Made by a program: the position numbers and the translations under genes
Assembly: GCA_050953725.1 (NCBI GenBank)
Contig: JBMNNB010000001.1
Span: 1,145,580 to 1,209,579 of the forward strand
Origin: DTU053 sp012520115
GTDB lineage: Bacteria; Bacillota; Clostridia; Oscillospirales; Acutalibacteraceae
Direction: 5' to 3'
Length of the DNA: 64,000 bases
The notes under the pieces: model-generated
What the model was told of the DNA's origin: nothing
What the model saw: only the letters and a program-made list of their open reading frames with translations
The model's database searches: none
Shown: one piece after another, positions 34,800 to 41,965 of the stretch
Layout of the letters: each line of letters opens with the position of its first letter
Position numbering within the stretch: position 1 is the first letter of the stretch

Positions 34800-35867
34800 T
34801 CAGGTATTAAAAGGCGGGATACATTCGACCAGCTGAAGATAAGTCTCCGTGCAGACCTCAAATCTGCCCTCTGCCGCTTTGGGCAACAGGAAGTAGTCGC
34901 CCTTTTTAAGGGAAGCAGAGTAGCCCTCTGACTTTATCTCGCCTTCGCCGTCGGTGACCACATAGACAGCAGGTGCCGAAAGCTCCGTAAAGACAGCATT
35001 CTTTAATGTATGGCGCTTAACTCCGAAGCAGGTGGTGTCCGCTCTGCCTATAAGCTGCTCTGATAATACCCTGTCTGTTTCGCTTAAAATCTTCGGGGTT
35101 TTTCGGCCTAATTGTACCGCCTTTTCGCCGTAAATCGAGAAGTCAAAGCACTCCAAGGCCTTATCCGGCTCGAGGCCGAGATATTTTTCAAAGTCATTGA
35201 GCTTGTAGTCGGCGCACCATGCCTCCGGCTGGATTGTGAAGTCCGTGGGCTCCTGAATTTCCAGAATCATGCAGCCGTAGCCGATTGCGTGGACCGCCTT
35301 TGCGGGGATGAAGTACACGTCGCCGGCCTTAGCGGGAATCTCGTTGAGCAGCTCCTCCATTGCGTCCTTTTCGGTTTCGCTTCTCTCGATGGCGGCCACA
35401 AATTCCTCTTTTGTGATTTTATCCTTAAAGCCGAAGTAAATCTTGGCATTTTCCCTTGTGGCAAGGACTATCCATGACTCCGCCTTGCCGTATTCGGAAT
35501 TGAAATACTTCCTTGAAAACTCCTTGTCCGGATGCGCCTGAATGGGCAGCCTGACGGCGCTGTCGAGCATCTTTACAAGAATGCCCAAACTGTCGGCACT
35601 GCCGAGTATGTTTTCCTTTTCCTTCGCTATCAGCTCATCAAGGTAGATGTCGGTGCCTCTTACCCTTGAAAGACCTTCATTCGGGTCTGTGGAGCCGCTG
35701 TTAAGCGCCTTGACCGAGGATGCAATCCACTCCTCGGGCAAATTTCCGTCAACCGGCTCGTCGCCGAAGAAATTATTAAACAGCTTGCCGCCGAGATATA
35801 CCCTGAAAACCCTGTTTCTTTCAAAAAAGATGGGTTTCTTTGAAATTTCCCCTAAGTAACTGCTCAT
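34800..35867 (-). CDS. manA: Class I mannose-6-phosphate isomerase
   Basis: Interconverts mannose-6-phosphate and fructose-6-phosphate, or a related phosphosugar. 355 aa. Zn2+ ligands lie in the first cupin half: QAHPDKEFSRKYF, the Glu of KAESW and the His of PAKAVHAIG. The C-terminal half is a second cupin. It is the last of four tightly spaced genes (12 bp after the kinase), which suggests that the operon's product enters glycolysis at a hexose-6-phosphate; the exact phosphosugar is inference. Confidence 0.85.
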   Translation of the reverse strand: MSSYLGEISKKPIFFERNRVFRVYLGGKLFNNFFGDEPVDGNLPEEWIASSVKALNSGSTDPNEGLSRVRGTDIYLDELIAKEKENILGSADSLGILVKMLDSAVRLPIQAHPDKEFSRKYFNSEYGKAESWIVLATRENAKIYFGFKDKITKEEFVAAIERSETEKDAMEELLNEIPAKAGDVYFIPAKAVHAIGYGCMILEIQEPTDFTIQPEAWCADYKLNDFEKYLGLEPDKALECFDFSIYGEKAVQLGRKTPKILSETDRVLSEQLIGRADTTCFGVKRHTLKNAVFTELSAPAVYVVTDGEGEIKSEGYSASLKKGDYFLLPKAAEGRFEVCTETYLQLVECIPPFNT

Positions 35868-35879
35868 ACCAATCTCCGT

Positions 35880-37235
35880 TTAATATTTAATGATGCTCTG
35901 TGCCTCAGCCAGTGAGGAGAATACCCCTGCCGCAACGCCTGCGAACAGAGCAGCACCGTAGGCTGCCTCCTCTTTATGTGCAGGCACTTGTACTTTCATG
36001 CCGAACTTATCCGCAAGCATGTTACGGGTTGTCGGGCTCTTTCTGATGCCGTTTCCGGAGCCTACAAGTGTGGTGGGCTTTGTTTTTGCGCCGACGGACA
36101 TATTCAGATATTTCTCGTACATCTCGTTTACGGTGCCCTCAAGCACGCCGACAACCAGATGCTCGGGGGTAAGGTTGTCCTCGCTGATATTGCTTATGCT
36201 GCCACGCTTGCCCGGATTGCCTCTTTCACCGCAGAACAGCGTGGAGACCTCAAGCTTATTTGTAAGCGTTCTGTAGCCTTCGGAGAGCTTGTCCATGACC
36301 GGATACATTGTATTGACTTCGCCTTCCGCTAAGATAACGATTGTGCGGAAGAGTCTTTCGAGTATAGCATAAGCCCTGCCGCCGCAAAGCGCCGGACCTA
36401 CAAGCAGGTACTTGCCGTCCGCATAGGGGCGGGTTTCGATATATTGATTGTTAAAGGGCTTGTCAGTCATCATAGAGACCTGACTGCCGGTGCCCACATT
36501 GACAAGTATGCTGCTTTCGGCTTCCCTGACCGAGCCCATGAAGCTTGCCTGATTGTCGCCTATGGCAACAGCAACGGGTATGCCGTGCTTTGTCTTGCCT
36601 ATTATGTCAAAGCCGCCTGTTGCCTTCGGGAAGAATGACGGAATAAGGCCGAGCTTTTCGATAGCCGCAACGTCAAAAACGCCCTCCTCCACATTGAACA
36701 GGCCGAGGCTTGCAGCGTCGGACACATGGGTAATAGGCTCCTTGCCGCCTGTCAGCTTCATGCCCACATAGTCGTGTATCGTGGAGAGTCTGACGGTGCC
36801 TTCGGGAACAAGGGAATTATTTGAGTTATAGAAATGCGTGACCGCTCCGAAGCCTGTTGCCAAATTGCAGCCGGTCTGCTCCGACATATATTCAGCATAG
36901 CTCTTGCCGTCTTTATACTCAAGGTCTCCCCTGCCGTCCTGCCAGATATAAAGGGGACTGACGGCATTACCCTCTGCATTCAGATACAGTATTCCGTGCA
37001 TCTGACCGGAAATGCCTATGGCGGCTATCGGTGAATGCTTTGTAATCATAGCCTCGACCGCATGCTCCGCAACCGTAACAATGCGGGCAGGGTCCTGTAT
37101 TTTTTCATATGGTTTTGCCGTGTGGATGAATGAGCTGTTCGGGACATTTGAGGTAGCTATAACCTCGCCCGTTTCCGAATCAATAACATCTACACAAATT
37201 GAAGTGGTGCCGATATCTAAGCCAAGCAGCTTCAT
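35880..37235 (-). CDS. FGGY-family carbohydrate kinase
   Basis: 451 aa. N-terminal ATPase fold LGLDIGTTSICVDV, sugar-side segment GISGQMHGILYL, catalytic-base region AVAIGDNQASFMG and ATP segment NVGTGSQVS. The closest named group that I recognise is the sedoheptulokinase/xylulokinase branch, but the substrate cannot be fixed. It starts 11 bp after the glycyl-radical enzyme and ends 12 bp before manA, so it probably phosphorylates that enzyme's substrate or product. Confidence 0.8.
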   Translation of the reverse strand: MKLLGLDIGTTSICVDVIDSETGEVIATSNVPNSSFIHTAKPYEKIQDPARIVTVAEHAVEAMITKHSPIAAIGISGQMHGILYLNAEGNAVSPLYIWQDGRGDLEYKDGKSYAEYMSEQTGCNLATGFGAVTHFYNSNNSLVPEGTVRLSTIHDYVGMKLTGGKEPITHVSDAASLGLFNVEEGVFDVAAIEKLGLIPSFFPKATGGFDIIGKTKHGIPVAVAIGDNQASFMGSVREAESSILVNVGTGSQVSMMTDKPFNNQYIETRPYADGKYLLVGPALCGGRAYAILERLFRTIVILAEGEVNTMYPVMDKLSEGYRTLTNKLEVSTLFCGERGNPGKRGSISNISEDNLTPEHLVVGVLEGTVNEMYEKYLNMSVGAKTKPTTLVGSGNGIRKSPTTRNMLADKFGMKVQVPAHKEEAAYGAALFAGVAAGVFSSLAEAQSIIKY

Positions 37236-37246
37236 ATTTTGTCCTC

Positions 37247-39619
37247 CTACAATGATGTTGAATCAGGGTCAAGCCTTGTGATGATATCCTTCTGGATAGC
37301 AGGCGATAAGTCAAGGAAGTTTACGAATGTTCCGTGAATACGCATTATGTAAACTCCGCTGGGTGCGTATTTTTTGGGATTTGCGAGAACCTTGCGCAGA
37401 ATCTCCGCAGTTGTTACATTCACATAGAGATAGAAGGGTGAAACTCCTTCCTTTGCCTCGTTGAAGAACAGGGGTGCTATTACCCTCTTTTTAAAGTCAA
37501 TGCCCTTGCCCTCATAGGTTTCGCTTGAGAAGTATTTCGGGTCGATGCCGAAGTGTGAGGCATAGCCGCCGTTCATTTTTTCATAAGGCAGCCTGAAGGC
37601 TGAAAGTGTTCTGAAGCCTAAGCCCTGATGTGCATCGCCGTAGAGGGGGTCAAGTCCGTAGTTGAGCATATCTCTTGACTTTCTGCCGTCGGGAGTAGCG
37701 CCTACCCAATAGCCGTAAAGCAGGTGTGTAGAGGGTGTGCTGAAGTCAGGACGGAAGGGGTTGCCGAGGTAGTTCCTTTGAGATGCGACTATGTCGGCCA
37801 CTCTGTTTGCTACTTCTGCCGCTTCGCTGTCCGCCGTATCGTCGTTGTTGCCGAACTTGGGAGCAGCCTCAAGGTAGCGCCTTAATTCCTCGTCGCCCTC
37901 GAAGTTGTTCTGAAGGGCTTTAATGAGTCTGTCGGCATCCTCGGGTCTTTCCTCGAGAAGTTTATCGATAGCCACAAAAGAATCGGCAACCACGGAAACG
38001 CCGTGAATAAGACATCCGCTGCCGTTGTACTTTGTGCCCTGATTTTCACAGTCACGCAGGTCATAGCCCTTTTCGGTGCAGCCCATGAGCACGCTCAGGA
38101 AGGGCACACGAAGGTTTGAAAGGGCACGTGAAGCGCCGTTTGCGCTGTCTGCCATTATCTTTGCATATTTTTCTACATTCTTATAGAACAACTCTCTGAC
38201 TTGTCTCAGCCTTTCGACAGCGTCATTCGGGCCAGTGGGCTCGTCTACCCTCTCGCCTGTTACGGTTGAAACGCCGTCGTTAATTGTCAACTCAAGGATT
38301 TTGCCGAGATTAAGCCAGCTGTTTGTGGTATTGCCGTTGTCCTTGCCCATGATAAGCGGCTCCTGACAGCCTGCTATGGAGTAATCAGGCAGGTCCTCTT
38401 TCTCCACGCCGGCTCTCGACAGCACCTCGAACAGGGCGTCGTCGTTAAAGAGCGACGGGGTGAGTGCGCCGGGGGTGAAGAAGAATTTGCCCATGGCTTC
38501 ATAAATGCTGTCGGGGGTGTTCTTATGGAGCTTGACCGAGAGTATCGGCTGGGGCAGGTTCATATCATAATAAGCGTCGAACAGAGCGAAGGTGCTTTCG
38601 TTTGTAAGGTCCGTGCCGTCAACGTCTCTGCCGCCGACGATTATGTTCTGGGATATTGCCCAGCTTCTGTCTGCAACATTAAAGAAAACAAGGAAGTGCT
38701 TGAACAGTGCAGCGGCATAGTCCCTGCTGAGATTCTCTTTTGCCCTGTAAGGCTCGAAAATCCTGTCCGCATTGCCTATTGAGAAGGCGAAGGGGTTCGG
38801 GGACTGCTCCACGCACATTACCTGCCAGAGCAGAATAAAGCTCTGTATTGCTTCATATAAATTGTCCGCTGAGTTTGCGGGAATCTTCTGAAGTGTCTTT
38901 GCCATAAGCTCAAAGCGCTCTTTTGACTCGCCTTCTGCCTTAAGTGCCTTTTCGGCTGCGAGGGCCGAATATCTGCCGGCAAGGATAATAACTGCCTCGA
39001 GAGCAAGCTTCATTGCCTCAAGGTTAGTTCTGCGCTCTGCGTCAGATTCTGCTTTGAGCCTTAAGTTTATATCCTCTATTAATTTATTAACGCCGTGGGC
39101 GATTGCGGGCTTCATATCGGGGATAAGGTGTCCCGTAACCTGCTCTACGAAGAAAACGACCTCTGATGTATACTGCTCGCACTTTTTATATGTATCGGAA
39201 AGCTGCCTTACATAGTCGGTGTCCTTATTGTACTCACGCATTTCCTCAATGCGCTCTGCGGAGATATCCTCTGACGGCTCGATGTCGTTAAACACGGCTG
39301 TCGGGTCGCAGTAGCCGGAGAAGGATTCGACCTCGAAGGTGGGGTTAATAAGCGCATAGCTTCTTGCAAAGGCATCGTCCTGTGTGCCTGCGAATACGGC
39401 GTAATCGCTTATATCTATCGGCAGCTTTTCGGCTATATCCTTTAAGGTTTTGGCGGCTCTGAGCTCTATATGTTCGCCCTTGTATTTCTCGTCCGCTTCT
39501 TTTTGTATTTCCTTGATTCTGAACCAGCCGTCAAGGCGCATTTTGCTGCGCTCTTCCTTGAAAAGCGCCTTTGCCAGCTCGGTTATTCTGTCCTGTGTGT
39601 AAATAGCTTGAATAGACAT
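37247..39619 (-). CDS. Glycyl-radical enzyme of the PFL-like superfamily, substrate unknown
   Basis: 790 aa, full length. The thiyl Cys418 lies in SIAGCQEP; the Glu two residues later (CxE) is the arrangement of dehydratase and C-N lyase members rather than pyruvate formate-lyase. Gly763 is the radical site in MRIHGTFVNF near the C-terminus, where most members have RV(A/S)GY/F; both neighbours (His before, Thr after) are unusual. IIVGGRDVDGTDLTNE and the NCENQGTKYN-like region are family landmarks. It lies between its activase (36 bp before) and a kinase (11 bp after). Confidence 0.85.
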   Translation of the reverse strand: MSIQAIYTQDRITELAKALFKEERSKMRLDGWFRIKEIQKEADEKYKGEHIELRAAKTLKDIAEKLPIDISDYAVFAGTQDDAFARSYALINPTFEVESFSGYCDPTAVFNDIEPSEDISAERIEEMREYNKDTDYVRQLSDTYKKCEQYTSEVVFFVEQVTGHLIPDMKPAIAHGVNKLIEDINLRLKAESDAERRTNLEAMKLALEAVIILAGRYSALAAEKALKAEGESKERFELMAKTLQKIPANSADNLYEAIQSFILLWQVMCVEQSPNPFAFSIGNADRIFEPYRAKENLSRDYAAALFKHFLVFFNVADRSWAISQNIIVGGRDVDGTDLTNESTFALFDAYYDMNLPQPILSVKLHKNTPDSIYEAMGKFFFTPGALTPSLFNDDALFEVLSRAGVEKEDLPDYSIAGCQEPLIMGKDNGNTTNSWLNLGKILELTINDGVSTVTGERVDEPTGPNDAVERLRQVRELFYKNVEKYAKIMADSANGASRALSNLRVPFLSVLMGCTEKGYDLRDCENQGTKYNGSGCLIHGVSVVADSFVAIDKLLEERPEDADRLIKALQNNFEGDEELRRYLEAAPKFGNNDDTADSEAAEVANRVADIVASQRNYLGNPFRPDFSTPSTHLLYGYWVGATPDGRKSRDMLNYGLDPLYGDAHQGLGFRTLSAFRLPYEKMNGGYASHFGIDPKYFSSETYEGKGIDFKKRVIAPLFFNEAKEGVSPFYLYVNVTTAEILRKVLANPKKYAPSGVYIMRIHGTFVNFLDLSPAIQKDIITRLDPDSTSL

Positions 39620-39655
39620 GATACTCTCCTCCGTGATTGCTATATAAAACTGCTC

Positions 39656-40531
39656 TTATGTTCTTATTGTGTTTATGCCCCGCTCTTTGAAAATATCCTC
39701 AAACATTTTTACCGTGCCGGGCTTTAAGCGGCCGTCCTTTACGGTATATTCCATGCCGCATTTCTGCCACTTGTCTTTGCCGAACTCGTGGTATGAGAGA
39801 AGCTCGACGGAAAGGTTCGGGGCGTTGATTGATTCAAAATAATCCGCAAAGTGCTCTGCGTCGGCTTTGTCAGCATTAAAACCGTTTACAAGCGGGATTC
39901 GGACAAGTACCGGCTTTCCTTCCTTCAGGGCATACTCTATATTTGCCTTTGTGGTTTCGTTCCCGACTCCCGTGACTGCCCTTTGCTTTTCGCTGTCGTG
40001 GTGCTTTAAGTCGATTATGAGCTGGTCGATGAACGGCAGCAGCTCTTTTAATCTGATGCTTGTTCCGTTGGTTTCGATTGCCGTATGTATGCCGTTCTCT
40101 TTAAGCTTTTTATATACGTCCATGAGGGCGTCAAACTGCATTGTCGGCTCGCCGCCTGTGAAGGTGACTCCCCCACTGTCAAAATACATCGGTTTACATT
40201 TTATCGCTTCTTTTACCATTTCGTCTGTGTCCCAGTCACTTCCGGCGGTGCTGAGTCCCAGATTAGCCTGTGAGTCAAGGCATTTTCTGTCCTTGCAAGC
40301 CTCGCAGAAGCTGCGGTCAAGCTCGCCGTTTCTGACCGCACCGCAGGGACAGGCAGTGTCAAGGAGCTTATCCTTATTTACCATTATGGGCGGGACGGTC
40401 GGAATCCCCTCAGGATTGGCACACCAGGGGCAGTGCATATTGCAGCCCTGAAGGTGAAAGACAAGCCTGTTGCCCTGCCCGTCCTGAGAATAGTTAAAAC
40501 CCTTTTGAAAAACGGTAATTTTCACATGCAT
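39656..40531 (-). CDS. Glycyl-radical enzyme activating enzyme (radical SAM)
   Basis: About 291 aa. The [4Fe-4S]/SAM motif is CNMHCPWC (CxxxCxxC, about residues 31-38), then a Cys-rich insert ACPCG...CEACKDRKC that could hold one auxiliary cluster, then VTFTGGEPTMQ and an IDLKHHD segment. It installs the glycyl radical on the downstream enzyme. Start uncertain: ATG 40531 or GTG 40525 behind GGGG. The insert is shorter than the two CxxCxxCxxxC ferredoxin repeats of glycerol dehydratase activases. Confidence 0.85.
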   Translation of the reverse strand: MHVKITVFQKGFNYSQDGQGNRLVFHLQGCNMHCPWCANPEGIPTVPPIMVNKDKLLDTACPCGAVRNGELDRSFCEACKDRKCLDSQANLGLSTAGSDWDTDEMVKEAIKCKPMYFDSGGVTFTGGEPTMQFDALMDVYKKLKENGIHTAIETNGTSIRLKELLPFIDQLIIDLKHHDSEKQRAVTGVGNETTKANIEYALKEGKPVLVRIPLVNGFNADKADAEHFADYFESINAPNLSVELLSYHEFGKDKWQKCGMEYTVKDGRLKPGTVKMFEDIFKERGINTIRT

Positions 40532-40568
40532 CCCCAAAATCCAAAATTTAGCCGAACCTGTTGAACAA

Positions 40569-40580
40569 AGTAAATTTACT
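40569..40580. promoter_or_regulatory. Palindrome downstream of the activase promoter
   Basis: AGTAAATTTACT, a perfect 12-bp dyad in the leader of the glycyl-radical operon; candidate operator. Confidence 0.35.
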
Positions 40581-40592
40581 CCATTATTACAT

Positions 40593-40607
40593 GACTATAT
40601 TATAGTC
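40593..40607. promoter_or_regulatory. Dyad over the -10 of the glycyl-radical operon
   Basis: GACTATA-t-TATAGTC, 7+1+7, covering the -10 hexamer; candidate repressor site. Confidence 0.4.
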
Positions 40608-40628
40608 TATTCACCGGTAAAAGAGCAA
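40599..40628 (-). promoter_or_regulatory. Promoter of the glycyl-radical operon
   Basis: Minus strand TTGCTC (40623-40628), 18 bp, perfect TATAAT (40599-40604). Confidence 0.55.
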
Positions 40629-40700
40629 GAGCATTTTAGCATATATTCCGATTATTATTTATTTCGTTTCCATCGACTTTAGCAGTTCCCACAAAAAAAG

Positions 40701-40723
40701 AGACAGCATTTTTTATGCTGTCT
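40701..40723 (-). terminator. Terminator after DUF3006
   Basis: AGACAGCAT-aaaaa-ATGCTGTCT followed by C and T7 on the minus strand. Confidence 0.85.
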
Positions 40724-40767
40724 GCTGAAATTATTGAAAACTATGATTTCTGCCAAAACCGCTCTGT

Positions 40768-40989
40768 TTAATTGCCGAAAAGGGCGTCCTGCTTTGCCTT
40801 GAGCTTTCTTTTTCTCTCGGCTGTGGCTTCTTCGTCGAGGAGAAAAGTGCCGTCGGGCTGTTTTCTGAGTATGCTGCCCTCCTTAACATTTGCCGGAAGC
40901 AATGAGCGGTCGACTTCTATGAACTTGCCGTCGTCGTCCTCTATTATCGCAATATGGCCTTCAAACCTGTCTATGCTGTACACGAACAC
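40768..40989 (-). CDS. DUF3006 small protein
   Basis: 73 aa, DUF3006: YSIDRFEGHIAIIEDDDGKFIEVDRSLLP followed by a charged Lys-rich tail. Role unknown. It commonly follows genes for ComEC/Rec2-like metallo-beta-lactamase proteins, as here (13 bp gap), which suggests a joint function. Confidence 0.8.
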   Translation of the reverse strand: MFVYSIDRFEGHIAIIEDDDGKFIEVDRSLLPANVKEGSILRKQPDGTFLLDEEATAERKRKLKAKQDALFGN

Positions 40990-41002
40990 GCCTCCTTCGG
41001 GA

Positions 41003-41947
41003 TTAACGCTCTGAGCTTATATCAATATTCTTACCGTCGCTTTTGACTGTAATATTACCGTTATAGTCGGTTCTGTAATACTTGATGTTGTATTTATTCA
41101 GCAAATCCAGTGTAACCTTAGCAGGGTGGCCGTAGCGGTTGCCGGTGCCGCAGGATATGATTGCATACTTGGGACTTACCTTTTTCAGATAGGCTTCCGT
41201 GGTGGAACTGTTGCTGCCGTGGTGGCCGATTTTGATAACGTCCGCCTTTATATTGAGGTCGTTATTCAATATATCCTGCTCTGCCTTTTTCTCCGCATCG
41301 GCTGTGAATAAAAAGGAGGTATCCTTAAAGTCCGCCCTTAATACTACCGAAAGGTTGTTAAGCTCGCCCGTGTCCTTATGGGGGCCGAGAATGGTTATCT
41401 CAAGGTCATTAAGCGAATACTGCTTGCCGGGCTGCGCCCTTTCAACCTTTGCGCCGGAGGCTGCAACAGCATCGAGGAATTTTTCATAGAGCTTCGTTGT
41501 CGGCTGGGACTGCTCTGAGATATAGGGCATTATTATTGTTGAAACTTCAATGCTCTCAAGAATTGCGGGCAGCGAGCCGATATGGTCCGAATGCGGGTGG
41601 GTTGCGACTAAAATATCGATTTTGTTTATGCCTGTATCTTTAATAAGATTCAGGATTTTTTCTTCGTTACCGCCCTCGCCCGCATCAATGAGCATCAGCT
41701 TATCGCCGCACTGTATGAGGCTGCTGTCGCCCTGCCTCACATCTATGTATGTAATCTTTAGCTCGTTTGGGATTTGCGGTGCTTGAGTCGTATTGTCTTT
41801 GTCCTTAATCGATTCGACCAAATCGCTGATTGTGGGCAGGGGGCCGCCTGTATCCTTGCCGAATAAGAAGGGTGAGATTACGGCTAAAAGGAGAACAAGT
41901 GCTACGGATGAAAGGATAGCTAAACGCTTTCTTTTACCGGCCTGCAT
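41003..41947 (-). CDS. ComEC/Rec2-related metallo-beta-lactamase protein
   Basis: 314 aa. One N-terminal membrane segment (about 8-28), a Lys/Asp linker, then an extracellular MBL fold with ATHPHSDHIGSLP (HxHxDH), TADAEKKAE and IGHHGSNSSTT. The opening strand ITYIDVRQGDSSLI is the ComEC C-terminal domain signature (VGQGD). Such proteins are thought to hydrolyse DNA or phosphodiesters at the cell surface. The competence channel domain itself is absent. Confidence 0.85.
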   Translation of the reverse strand: MQAGKRKRLAILSSVALVLLLAVISPFLFGKDTGGPLPTISDLVESIKDKDNTTQAPQIPNELKITYIDVRQGDSSLIQCGDKLMLIDAGEGGNEEKILNLIKDTGINKIDILVATHPHSDHIGSLPAILESIEVSTIIMPYISEQSQPTTKLYEKFLDAVAASGAKVERAQPGKQYSLNDLEITILGPHKDTGELNNLSVVLRADFKDTSFLFTADAEKKAEQDILNNDLNIKADVIKIGHHGSNSSTTEAYLKKVSPKYAIISCGTGNRYGHPAKVTLDLLNKYNIKYYRTDYNGNITVKSDGKNIDISSER

Positions 41948-41965
41948 ATTATACCTCCTTAAAGG

